Assembly (NCBI GenBank): GCA_021229015.1
Contig: CM037781.1
Span: 39,415,897-39,479,896 of the forward strand
DNA: 64,000 bases
Reading direction: 5' to 3'
DNA from: Solen grandis
Taxonomy: Eukaryota > Mollusca > Bivalvia > Adapedonta > Solenidae
In this document: piece by piece, positions 36,119 to 46,473 of the stretch
Layout of the letters: each line of letters begins with the position of its first letter
How positions within the stretch are numbered: position 1 is the stretch's first letter
Position numbers and translations under genes: made by a program
Notes under the pieces: generated by a model
The model's input: the letters and a program-made list of their open reading frames with translations, nothing else
Told to the model about the DNA's origin: nothing
The model's database searches: none

Positions 36119-36320
36119 CCAATAGGACTTTCTGCTTTAGGCAAAAAGTCCAATAATAATAAACATAACAAACCCAATAGGACTTTCTGCTTTAGGCAGA
36201 AAGTCCTAATAAACAGTAAAAAACCCAACAGGACTTTCTGCTTTAGGCAGAAAGCCCTAATAATAATAAACAGTACAAACCCAACTGGACTTTTTTTTTG
36301 GCTTTAGGCAGAAAGTCCTA
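36119..36320 (+). repeat. Array of four tail hairpin cassettes
   Basis: The stems are at about 36124-36152, 36179-36207, 36230-36258 and 36286-36319, with the constant ACAAACCC or AAAAACCC leader. The last has a run of nine or more T in its left arm, which looks like a sequencing or consensus error. Confidence 0.75.
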
Positions 36321-36537
36321 ACTAGTTTTCATTCGTTGATACGAATGATAGGACTTCTGCAACATTTTGAAATGTAAAATTAATACCGTTAGAAAGAATA
36401 TATTTTATATTTCCTACTTTTACTTTTTTTTTCGTATAGACTTCTCATGCATGAAATTTGTGAAGTAAGCCATATGTCGAAAATAAATAAATCTTTATTT
36501 TGATATCGCTTTCTAATAACTTGACCAATTTTAAATT

Positions 36538-36755
36538 TTGTTGTTGTTGTTGTTTGTTTTTGGGTTACCGTCGCTGTGATAGTATTTCAATCATATAGAG
36601 GACGTCCAGCTAATTACAGTGGAGGAAGACCCCGTACACAGAGATACGCGGATATAACCACCGACCACCGCAACCCCGCTGGAAGGCTTCCCCAGAAAAA
36701 TCCCCAAGTCCCTACCGGAATTCGAACCCACAGCGGTGAGGGGCGAGAGATTCCA
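36538..36755 (-). mobile_element. RUDI-like V-SINE, 5'-truncated
   Basis: On the minus strand, CCCCTCACCGCTGTGGGTTC leads into the B box and the TCCAGC body; GACGGTAACCC precedes the (CAA)n tail (plus strand TTGTTGTTG). The A-box portion is missing. It interrupts the C-element sequence between ACCAATTTTA and GTTAGTATTTCTAGG, so it inserted after C copy 3 arose. Confidence 0.75.
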
Positions 36756-37047
36756 AGTTAGTATTTCTAGGTACCAAAATAAAAGTCGCTGAAAATCCCT
36801 ACAATTCAATTGTAGCATATTTGGGTCTGTTTTATAGTTTTTCAAAATATAAGCAATTAAAATTAAACTATTAATTCTGCATATCAAATTATTTTTTTTT
36901 TTTAATTTCGTGTACAGTCGCGGGAATAAAAAAAAACCCTAAATGCTACATGCAATAGATTCGTCGACGCGTGTAGCCCGTGAGTTAAATTTCAATAATG
37001 CTTGTACATACGATGGAGACGACGTTTTCATTATAGTTAGTGTTTAT

Positions 37048-37124
37048 TAAGAGAGAATTTAAAAAGTTAAGAAGCCAGAATGAGCGTAGCGAGTGACGGT
37101 TTTAAACTGTTAAATTCTCTCTTA
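37048..37124. repeat. Short imperfect inverted repeat
   Basis: The arms TAAGAGAGAATTTAAAAAGT (37048) and AACTGTTAAATTCTCTCTTA (37105-37124) pair with a couple of mismatches. The roughly 35-bp centre includes GAGCGTAGCGAG. It lies at the point where C copy 3 departs from C copies 1 and 2, so it may mark an insertion edge. Confidence 0.4.
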
Positions 37125-38462
37125 GGTTTGAAATTATATTTTGTCCAAGAAATCATTCCATTTTTTCAAATTTTGTCTCCCTTTATTTCATTTAATCGGC
37201 ATCAACTTGTCACTAAACATTATTCCGCTAAATCAACTGATCATTTAAAAAACCCGCTTCAAGCACCTTTACTGCGCATGTGCGTCAAGATGTGTCGAGA
37301 ACGGAGCTTTATGTGTTCCCAAAATAGAATTAGACCATAATTACCTGCCCTTTGTTACCGGATGTGCCCACACAGAAAAAAGGGACCCTATTTAATGCTG
37401 AATTAAAAGTGAGATTTTGATGAAAGACATGCAATAAAGGATTGAATTCTATAGAACAGTTTTAAAAAAGTCATAAAATGCCCAATTTGGAGGCCTATTG
37501 CACAACAATCTTATTTGTTTGCATTAATGAGGGGGGAATTTTTGAGAAAATTGGCGTGAAATGGCCGACCGGTGCACTAAATTCATACGCATGTATTTGG
37601 CTTTGCCGCGCCACACCGATTTAATGGACTTAATGCTTACTAAAAAAAATGACCCCCTTTTTAAATTAAAACGATAACTTGAGTTTGCCCCCCCCTATTA
37701 TACGTTATGCTGCTATTTAGAAGATGGGGGCCTATAAGTGTTACGTCAGGTGTTGTTAAATATTAAACCCCGGGCCGTTTTCCCAATTGGTTTAACACAT
37801 AAATTTGCGCATTTTTGACCTCGGCTCATTTTTTTTTTCGATTCAACAATTTATGTAGGCTTTTTTGTTTTATTTATTTTCTTTTTAAATTGTTGGAAAA
37901 ATCAGAAAAAACTTGACATTAAGGAAAAAACAAAAAAAAAATAATCTTTTAAAAAAAAGTGGGGTGTCAGGGGGGAAATTCAAGGTGAACCCCCAAAAAC
38001 CCAAAAACAAACAAGAAACCTGATTGAAGTTGTTTAAAAACGTTTTTCAATTTCAATTTTGTATTACCAAATTCGTAAAAATGGGTACGGGAAAATGCTC
38101 CCGGTTGGCGTCAGCTTAAAAAGGGGTATTTTGGGATGGGCCCCGGGGTTCCGGTAATGTGTGGGTGTTTTTCCAACTTCTAACGGTATGTGCAGTGGAA
38201 AACACTACATTTGTGACTTGTTCCAAAAATTAAAAAACTGTCGGGGGGGTTAAACCAATAAAAAACTTTATTTAGTTTTTAAATTTTTGCACTTTTTCTT
38301 TCCTTGGGTCCCTTTCAAAAATATTTCCGAAACTCCTCATTTTTGTAAATTTTTTTATAAACGATTATTAAAAATTTTAAAAACGTTTACAAAAACGTCA
38401 ACTGCCCGTGTGCACCCTCGGGGTTAGTGATCGGTGTGTAAAACTGCCATATTGAAACTTTT

Positions 38463-38722
38463 GTTTTTGGGGTTTAAGTCCCACCGACAAAATTCAGCCG
38501 TCCGAGCCACTTCTGGGGGTATAAATACCCCTGCAGATCACCCGTAATTTTTGGGCATGCCACACCCGACCCCCGTCCCGCGCTTCCGTCCTGCAAATAC
38601 CCTTTTACTGGCCCCAAACAAGGGGCTATAACATTTTTTACAATTTTGGGATGTGGGGTGGGGGATCGAACCCCGACTTTCCGCCCCGGGGCGGCCTTAA
38701 CCCTCGCCCCGGGGAACGGTCG
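38463..38722 (-). mobile_element. tRNA-derived SINE in C copy 3 (degraded)
   Basis: The plus strand has GGGGTTTAAGTCCCACCGAC, then GGCATGCCACACCCGACC, and a head-like stretch with GGATCGAACCCCGACTTTCC. Same position within the C element as 12811-13727 and 18566-18856. Confidence 0.6.
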
Positions 38723-40066
38723 CTTTTTTAGCTAGTAATTAAATAGGGAAAAAAAAATTTTTTTTTCATTTTAATAATAATAGTTGTAAATTAAAAATTT
38801 TCCAAAAAGCTTAAATTAAGGGAAAGCGAAAGTGGGATATTTAAAAAAAACTTCACTTGGGGTTTTTTTCTTTTTGTGAAACCCTTACTTAACAATTTTA
38901 AAAAAAAGTACCAAAATAATGTCTTAAAATTCTCACATTAAACCCCTTTTGGTTTTTGCTTTTTTTAATGATTTGGGGTTTACCGAAAAAATTTTACAAC
39001 ACGGAAACGTGAAATTCAACATGTTTAAAAACTTTTTTTGAGAACTTCCTTTACTTTGTCAATTTTAAAAATTAAGGTCCCCCAATAATCGCTAATAATT
39101 TTAAATTTTCACCGCTTTTGTTTAGGAATTTCTAATTTTTTGAGATACAACTCTTAAACCCCTGAAAAATGAAAATTCACCAATACATAACAAATTTCTT
39201 TTTTTTTTCCCTTTTCCATCAATTTTGGGCCAAACATTAAAATTTGGCTCAAAAGAATGCCAAAAATTGCTACAAAAATATTATCATCATATTTTAAAAA
39301 ACAAAGGGTTTTTGATTAAACGTTAAACAAAGGGGTTACCAAATTTTTTTTTTCCCCTTTTAAACCCCTTCAACCCCGACATCAAAAACTAAAAATATCT
39401 AAAAGGGCTTTTTAAAACATACAAATTATAGCAGTGTCCCGTAAATTCCTTTTTTTTATTTTAAGGCCAAAAAAAAAACCATAATTGAATATTTACCCCG
39501 GAAAGAAAAAACATGGTCCTGAATCTAATCGCATCTTCAGACAAAATTTAACAAATATACAAAAAAAAAGCCACAGGATTAAAACCCCTTAAGTTTTAAT
39601 ACAAAATTTTTTTTGCATTATGAGTCATGTACGTATATGGCGTTATCTTTTTAGTTTTATAGAAGTTTGGAGATAAAATTTTTAGACCAAATTCGCTTTC
39701 AGCTCTTCGGAAGCGATTTTATCGCATTTGAAAAATTACGTATTTTTCGAATCGCATTCGCCAAAGACCTTTCCTTTTCAATTTTGGGGAAAAAAGGACC
39801 CAAAAAGGCCCTTACAGTAAATCACATTCTGTGAAATTTTGATAAAAAAGGGGGCCCAAAAAAATGGCTGTGGGCCCCCGGGGGGAATTTTTTTTACCGA
39901 CGTCAATCTGAAATTATTTAAAAGTCAAATTAAATAAATTCATTGCATCCAAAAAACCCCATGGTTTTAAATATTGCAAAAATTTTTCCATTGTTCTGAT
40001 CAAGGGGAAAAAAACCAAACCCCCAAAATTAACACAAATTAAGAAAAGAAAAAAAGAATAATAAGA

Positions 40067-41376
40067 ACTAGAACCGCAAGCGGTACCCCCGGGGTTTTCC
40101 CCCTTTTAAAAAACCAAAAAAAACTTGAACATTTTTATTTTAACTCACCCCCCAATTTTCAAATAAACAAAAACAAAAGGGGTTTTTTAAGACCTACTCC
40201 TTTTTCCCATTTTTTTTTTTTTTTTGGAAAATTTTTTAAAATTAAACTCTTTTACGAAATTTTTTCCCAAAACCCCGTTTCCCTTTAAATCCATCACATT
40301 CTGTGGTGCTGTCAAAAGGGGAAAAAAAGCGGGGAAAACCAATTTTTAACAGATTTAAAAGTTTTGATTAAAACAAAAGAGTGTTTTTTAAACAAAAGCC
40401 CTCTAGGGCAAAAAGAAACAAAATTCAAAAACACAAATAGTTTAAAAAAGTATATAAGTCACACTATTTTAAAAATTTTTTCTTATATATCACAACTTAA
40501 GCAAAAAAACTGATTCCCCTTATTCCAAAAAAGGATAAATTTTTTGGGTTTTCCAAAAAAAAAAAAAAAACAAGTCCAAAAATTAAAAAAATAAACTTTT
40601 ACTGGAAAGACCCCCCTCAAAAACAAAAAAACCTTTTTTCATATACCTCATGAAATATTTTAAAATTTGGGGGGCACTTTTGCCGAATAAAACACAAAAA
40701 TCGAAAAAAATGACCTTGACCTTTTCAATTCTTTTTTATTTTTTGAATTGTGAGGCCCTTTCAAACATAACAATACATATCGTGTGAAAATTTCATGAAG
40801 AATGAACAGAAAATAAAGTCAGGAGGGACAAAAACATGTTTTTGAAATTTTAATTTTTCCTAAAATTTAGTGAAGTTTGACCGTTTCTAGAGGACAAACC
40901 ACGCATTTCCATAATTCGCCACCCCATATATTTTGTGCGTATATGTCTTGCAAATCGTATGCAACAAACAGAAATCTTCTATCTGATCTCTAACAAAAGT
41001 GGGTAGGTTTTTCGTAGACCTACCCTCATTATTCCACTTTTTTTCCAAGGTTCGAACATTCAACCTCTCCTAGAACAGTTTTTTTTCCGTACTCGATGAT
41101 AAGATATCCATCATATTTGATTGGGCTGTCAACAAGGAACATTATGTAAAAAAACGCATCTAAATCAGGCTTCAAATTTTTGAGTTATTAGCAAAAGAGT
41201 GATTACATGCATTGCGCCCCCTCGTGGCTAAATCAGAAATAAATGTGAAAAGTTTGACCATTTAGGCACATGTTCAGATAAAGATGACTCCATGCCCAAA
41301 ATTTCATAGCTGTAGCTTTTCTCATCTGGCCGCTAGGCTGGACACAAAAATGGGTGGAATTGGAAAAATAATAAAA
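40067..41376 (+). mobile_element. G-type element, copy 1
   Basis: The head ACTAGA (40067) is followed by ACCGC-AA-GCGGT and a garbled GGTTTTCGC word. The body shares with later G units ACATAACAATACAT-like, AATAAAGTCAGGAG, CCATATATTTTGTGCGTATA, GTTCGAACATTCAACC and CGCCCCCT words. It ends TTGGAAAAATAATAAAA against the next head. The first 900 bases are homopolymer-rich and error-prone; from about 40900 the sequence is clean. Confidence 0.6.
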
Positions 41377-41857
41377 ACTAGAACCGCAAAGCGGCATCTT
41401 GGTTTTCGCTTTTAACTTGACTAGTAAGAGTACTGGTTTCAACTGCAGACATAATTGATTGATATTAACTTTATTCGAATATTTTGTTAATTGATCAAAT
41501 TAAGTCCGATCTTCAAAAACTAAACATCATTAGAACGATCTCTTCACGAACTAGAACTTTTGTTCATATACTTTCTATAAAATATTTCTAGATTTGAAGC
41601 TATTTTGTGCCGATAAAAATAATCGGTATTATGACCTTGACCTTTGCATATTTTCATCGTTATTTACTATGAGTTTATTTGTATTATTTAAATGAAAAAA
41701 AACAACATATGGATTTACAATTGTTTGATAAAAGGATCAAACTTTCGACTGTAGTAATTTTATCAAATGAAGTCCGATCTTCAAAAACTAAACAGCAATG
41801 GAAAGATCTCTTCACAATCTCAAACATTTGTTCATATACCTTCTTTAAAATATTTTT
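41377..41857 (+). mobile_element. G-type element, copy 2 (interrupted)
   Basis: The head is ACTAGAACCGCAAAGCGGCA followed by GGTTTTCGC. The body includes AAGTCCGATCTTCAAAAACT and TGACCTTGACCTTTG (about 41633). It stops inside AAAATATTTTTAG, where a reversed G hairpin begins; the missing continuation (ATTTGAAGCTGTTTTGTGCC) appears at about 45100. Confidence 0.6.
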
Positions 41858-42915
41858 AGGTTTTCGTGGACTGCAACGCAGCCGCGAAAACCTACTGTTC
41901 TTCTTGTGTTTCTTTTTCCCTTTTTTTTTTTTCCATTATTATTATTCTTTGCACTTTTTTTGTGGCCGCTGTTGCGACATGATTAGAAGTGCTACAAATA
42001 TGAAAATTTCCATGCATACTCACATGTATCTGAAGTTGTGCACCACTAAGTTTGTTTTTCATTTTAGTACTAAGTTTTGCCGCTAGGTGGCGTTTAGCAT
42101 CAAAACATATAATTGCCGATAACTCTGTCATTTGACATTTTATTTGTATGCAGTTTTTTGCATTCTGTTCTCTGTCAACTGCCCGTTAAAATATGATGAG
42201 TGGCAATATCCATATCTTTGAAACTTTTGAGCTAGAAGAGGTTGAATGTTTGAATCTTTGAAAAAATCTGGCAAATTAGGGTGTGTCCACGAAAAACATG
42301 CCCATTTTTGTTAGAGATTAGATACGCTCATTCTGTTTTTTGAAATTGATTCCGAAGATCTTTGCGCACAAAATATATGGGGTGGCGATTTCAGAAAATG
42401 CATAAAATGGCTTTCAATAAGCGGTCAAAGTGCACTAAAATATGGAGGAAACAAATTTTCGAGAATAGGCATTTTTTTAGTTTTTGGAGGATTCTGTCAT
42501 TATTTTTGAAGCAATCTTTATGAAATTTTCACAGATTGTATTGTTTCCAGGGACTTCACAGTTTCAAATTTTCAAAAAAATGCAAAGGTCAAGGTCATAT
42601 TGTGATTATTGGTTTTTTCTTTGACCTTAAATATCTCAAAATCTAAAAATATTTTATCGAAAGAATATGGGTAAAATCAAAAGCCTCTAAAAAGTACTTT
42701 TTGAAGAATTTTAGTTTTTTCAGATCGGGATTGATTTGGTTGTTTGGTGGCAGTATGAAGTTTGGTCAAACTTTGAATTGATTTTAAAGCCTTTAAAGTT
42801 TAAATGTGTGATATATTTTGTCATCATTGGAAAAAAGAATGTCTTACCTCGTCAACAAAAAAAGAATTTTGAAAATCTGTCAAGAATTGATGAATTTATA
42901 GAGAATTTCAATACA
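41858..42915 (-). mobile_element. G-type element in reverse orientation
   Basis: It opens (plus strand) with the tail hairpin at 41858-41893, arms AGGTTTTCG / CGAAAACCT, then the complement of AAGAAGAACAGT and an AAT repeat (41937-41948 as ATT). G motifs follow as reverse complements: CGCTAGGTGGCG, AGGTTGAATGTTTGAATC, ATATATGGGGTGGCGA and AAAGGTCAAGGTCA (42584-42597). A plus-strand frame of 135 codons (41679-42086) spans the junction of two elements and is not considered real. Confidence 0.65.
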
Positions 42916-44494
42916 TGACCCAGAATAAAAACAGAGAAAATTTGACAGAAGTTACCTATGTTCTATAATTAGATGCAGCTCTGCTAGCTGGCTTGCAACA
43001 GGTCAACAATGTACAGTGTATGTGTAACTATGAGAGCAATGTGTCAACACTGGTCTGAATGACCTGTGTAAAAGCGCTCAAAGAATCATGGGTAAGAGAG
43101 AGAGAGGGAGAGAGAGGGGATGAATTGTGTCTTTATTCTACATGTATTATTATTCCTCCCACACACTCACTATTGAATTGGATAGCAAAACAACTAAGTA
43201 CATGTACAAACATCCACCTTTTAAACAAGTTTTAGCTTACCAAAAGTTCCTTCTAGTGCATTACTGAACTTTGAGGCATAGAGTGAAAGCTGATATATGT
43301 TTAACCAAATGGCTTGTTACGTTACCAAAATTTTTGATAACAAATAAATTGTAAATCATTTATACTACTGAAAACTATTGTTCTTATAATAATAAGCAGG
43401 ATTCCCAACTGTCTCACCTGATTTTTAACTGTTTAGTATAAAAAGTGGGACACTTTGGAAGACATTTTTGAGCGCACAGTGATGATCAACATTAATCAAA
43501 TCGTTCAATGTGCCACACTTAGATCATATTGGCTCATTGCCAATATATGGATGCTTAAAGGCATCTCAAAACCCTTATATAAGTGACCCCCACCCCCCAT
43601 TTATTCAATTCAATTCAATAGTTTATTTCCAAGATTTACATAGTAAATAACATTGGACAAAGCATATAGTAACAAAATATATTGGTTATGGCGGTTGTTT
43701 TCAATTAATTATGGTATTGAGTATAATAATATATATCATCAAGCAAAAATTCACCCACCCGCCGTTGTGTGGGCATCTGTTTTTGATTAGGCAGGCTGCC
43801 ACAGTCTGTCACAGGTATTGTTCAAGAGTGCATATGTTGCTACATGGGGTTGTATGTAGTCATTCACAGTTTGTAAAAAAGTTGTGAACATACCAAATAC
43901 CAGAAATGATCCTAAAAGTTCTCTATTATTCTTTTTTTTTTTATTCGAGCAAATATAATCTTCCTTTTCTTTCTTTCTTTCTTTCTCTGTTGATTTATTT
44001 TGTCTACTTTATTTTGTTCTTTCTTTCTTTCATTCTTTCATTTATTTTGTTCTTTCTTTCTTATTTTATTTAAGTTGTAAAATTATCATAAAAAGGGACA
44101 TTAATTTTTTAAATAAGTTATGTATCACTCATTACTTTCATTCTCTTATTTCTTCCCTCAACAATGTTTATATGTCGGAAATCAACACAAATTTTATTAC
44201 TTGTTTATTCAATAAGAGAAATTCTGTTGAATAAAATGTAACAAAATGTCTCTAGCAAAAGCAAATAAAAAACAAAAAGATCTTGCATTGTCAGAATTAT
44301 GTCCTTCAGGCTCATTTTAATTACTACAAAAATGCGTATCTCTATATTTTCAATATCAAAACTTTAATTCTGAAATAAATGCCGTATGATCCTATAATCA
44401 TGCAGTTTCAAAATTGACTCCAAGTAATAAATGTAATAAAGAATAATTATGTAAGGGATCATAAACTAAACAACCCACATATTATCACTATCAT
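42916..44494. other. Non-coding stretch with a conserved 59-bp segment, AG and TTTC microsatellites
   Basis: No gene seen. The segment 43037-43095 resembles 12675-12733 and 18425-18484 in the C elements. A purine repeat lies at 43094-43119 and TTTC repeats at about 43965-44060. The end of a LINE lies at about 43603-43700. The rest is unremarkable AT-rich DNA. Confidence 0.5.
43603..43700 (-). mobile_element. 3' end of a non-LTR retrotransposon
   Basis: On the minus strand GGAAATAAACTATTGAATTG runs into a (TTGAA)n tail. An AATAAA-containing end followed by a pentanucleotide repeat is typical of LINE 3' termini, as also seen at 62450-62475. Only about 100 bp can be argued; no reverse-transcriptase frame is attached. 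Confidence 0.45.
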
Positions 44495-44507
44495 TCATTA
44501 TATGTTT

Positions 44508-44752
44508 GGGGCCTCCGTGGCCGAGAGGGTTAAGTCGCTGACTTTAACACTCACTCTGCCCCTCACCGCGTGGGTTTGAATCCCGGCAGGGTCATTCGGA
44601 TTTTCATGTGAGGAAGCCTTCCAGCTGGCTTGCGGTAGGTCGGTGGTTCTACTCGGATGTCTCCGTGCATTCGTGTCCTTCCTCCACCTGTAAATAGCTT
44701 GACGTCGCTATATGACTGAAATACTAAGCGACGGTAAACTCAAATAGTCAAG
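44508..44752 (+). mobile_element. RUDI-like V-SINE, full-length, with 13-bp target duplication
   Basis: The head is GGGGCCTCCGTGGCCGAG (A box), the B box GGGTTTGAATCCC. The body has CATGTGAGGAAGCCTTCCAG, GGTCGGTGGTTCTAC and CCTTCCTCCACCTG, and the end is GCGACGGTAAACTC. The 13-bp direct repeat TCATTATATGTTT flanks it at 44495-44507 and 44753-44765, the mark of LINE-driven retroposition. RNA polymerase III transcription from the internal boxes is expected for the family. Confidence 0.92.
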
Positions 44753-45089
44753 TCATTATATGTTTATTGCTTTGTGTAAAACTAGCCTACTATCTCACTT
44801 CCATTGTAGCAGATAATTTAGTTATGCATCAACCCATCAGAGGTTTTACCGTAACATATAGGTACTATATTGGCTAAAGACTCCCTGCAGTGATGACCAG
44901 CAATTAGCAGGTCTGATCACAGCAGATGGGGACCTGGCTCAGTGGGACATCACATTCCTTTCGAGATGCCTTTAAGTTTTGGTCACATATAAAGCATTTT
45001 GCATTTTGTTGTTTTTCTGGTATTTTAACTTGGCTGATCAGGTTTGAAACTGTTGATCATCACGAAAACCGTTGCATTTGCAGTATGCA

Positions 45090-46473
45090 AATCCAGTTAG
45101 ATTTGAAGCTGTTTTGTGCCGATAAAAATAAAAATAATCGGTATTATGACCTTGACCTTTGCATATTTTCATCGTTATTTACTATGAGTTTGTTTGTATT
45201 ATTTAAATGCATAAACAGTGAAAATATGATGAAGATTGAACAAAAATAAAGTCAGGAGCTGCAAAAAAGAGGAAACATACGGATTTACAATTGTTTGATA
45301 AAAGGATCAAAGTTTGGACTGTGGTAATTTGATCAAATGAAGTCCGATCTTCAAAAACTAAACACCAATGGAAAGATCTCTTACAGACTAAAACTTTTGT
45401 TCATATACTTTCTATAAAATATTTTTAGATTTGGAGCTATTTTATGCCGATAAAAATAATAATAATTGGTATATGACCTTGACCTTTGCATATCATGCTT
45501 GTTTTTTTTTTCTAGGATTTTATTTGTTTGATAAAAATGCATGAACAGTGAAATAATGATGAAGATTGAACAAAAAATAAAGTCAGGAGCAGCAAAAAAG
45601 AGGAAACATATGGATATACAATTGTTTGATAAGAGGATCAAACTTTGGACTGTGGTCATTTGATCAAATGAAGTCCGATCTTCAAAAACTAAACATTTAT
45701 GGAAAGATCTCCTCACAACCTCAAACTTTTGTTCATATACTTTCTATAAAATACTTTTAGATTTGGAGCTATTTTATGCCGATATAAATAATAATAATTG
45801 GTATATGACCTTGATCTTTGCATATAATGGTGATTTTTTTTCTATGATTTTATTTGATTGATGAAAATGCATTAACAGTGAAAAAATGATGAAGATTGAA
45901 CAAAAAATAAAGTCAGGAGCTGCAAATAACCTTAAAAATCATGCTTTTAAAATGTTGATTTTTCGAAAATATTGGTTTTGTTTGACCGCGTACTGTGGAC
46001 AAACCATGCATTTCTCAAAATCGCCACCCCATATTTTTTGTGCGTATATGCCTTGCAAATCATATGCAACAAACAAAATTCTTCTATCTCATCTCTGAAT
46101 AAAATGGGCACGTTTTTGGTAGACCTACCCTTATTTCACAGTTTTTTTCGAGATTCGAACTTTCAACTTCCTCTAGCACGAAAGTTTTATATACGCAAAT
46201 TTTTGGAACCTATCATCTTTTATTGGGCTATTTACAAGGAACATTGTGCAAAAACCGCATTTGAATCGGACCTCAAATAATGGAGATATTGCTTATTAAA
46301 CATTTTCATATAAAACGCCCCCTGGCGGGAAAATCAAAGCAAAAATGAAAATTATCTCGACGTTAGGATCATCTTCAAGTACGTGGTTATTACTGATAAA
46401 AGTTTCATAGATGTGGCTTTTCTCACCTCGGAGCTATGCCGTTCACAAAAAAGGGTTAGAAAAATAAAAAAAA
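45090..46473 (+). mobile_element. G-type element, tandem ~330-bp sub-units
   Basis: AAGTCCGATCTTCAAAAACT marks sub-units at about 45341 and 45671 (330 bp apart). TGACCTTGACCTTTG is at about 45148 and 45476, with a changed copy (TGACCTTGATCTTTG) near 45808. The 3' part has CATATTTTTTGTGCGTATA, GATTCGAACTTTCAAC, ACGCCCCCTGGCGGG and CACAAAAAAGGGTTAG, then an A-rich tail. Between 44766 and 45090 nothing is recognised. Confidence 0.65.

Larger units (their letters stand above)
36321..40066 (+). mobile_element. C-type element, copy 3 (degraded or poorly sequenced)
   Basis: The head ACTAGT at 36321 has the stem TCATTCGT-TGAT-ACGAATGA. The order of parts follows copies 1 and 2: GTATAGACTTCTCATGCATG, the CGTCGACGCGTGTAGCC segment at about 36959, SINE module (38463-38722), ~184-bp units, TGACGTCA-like end, GAAGAAAAG-like tail. 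The stretch 37125-38440 has no counterpart in copy 1 and no recognised content. Extended homopolymers such as CCCCGGGG blocks and T-runs replace mixed sequence of the sister copies, so detailed reading is unsafe. Confidence 0.55.

Noticed and set aside
37125..38440. GC-rich and homopolymer-rich patches as a captured gene in C copy 3
   Set aside because: No sustained frame; the same kind of distorted runs is seen in flanking sequence whose correct form is known from sister copies, so poor consensus explains it.
41679..42086. 135-codon plus-strand frame
   Set aside because: It crosses the junction of two oppositely oriented G elements and is rich in F, Y and K from homopolymers.
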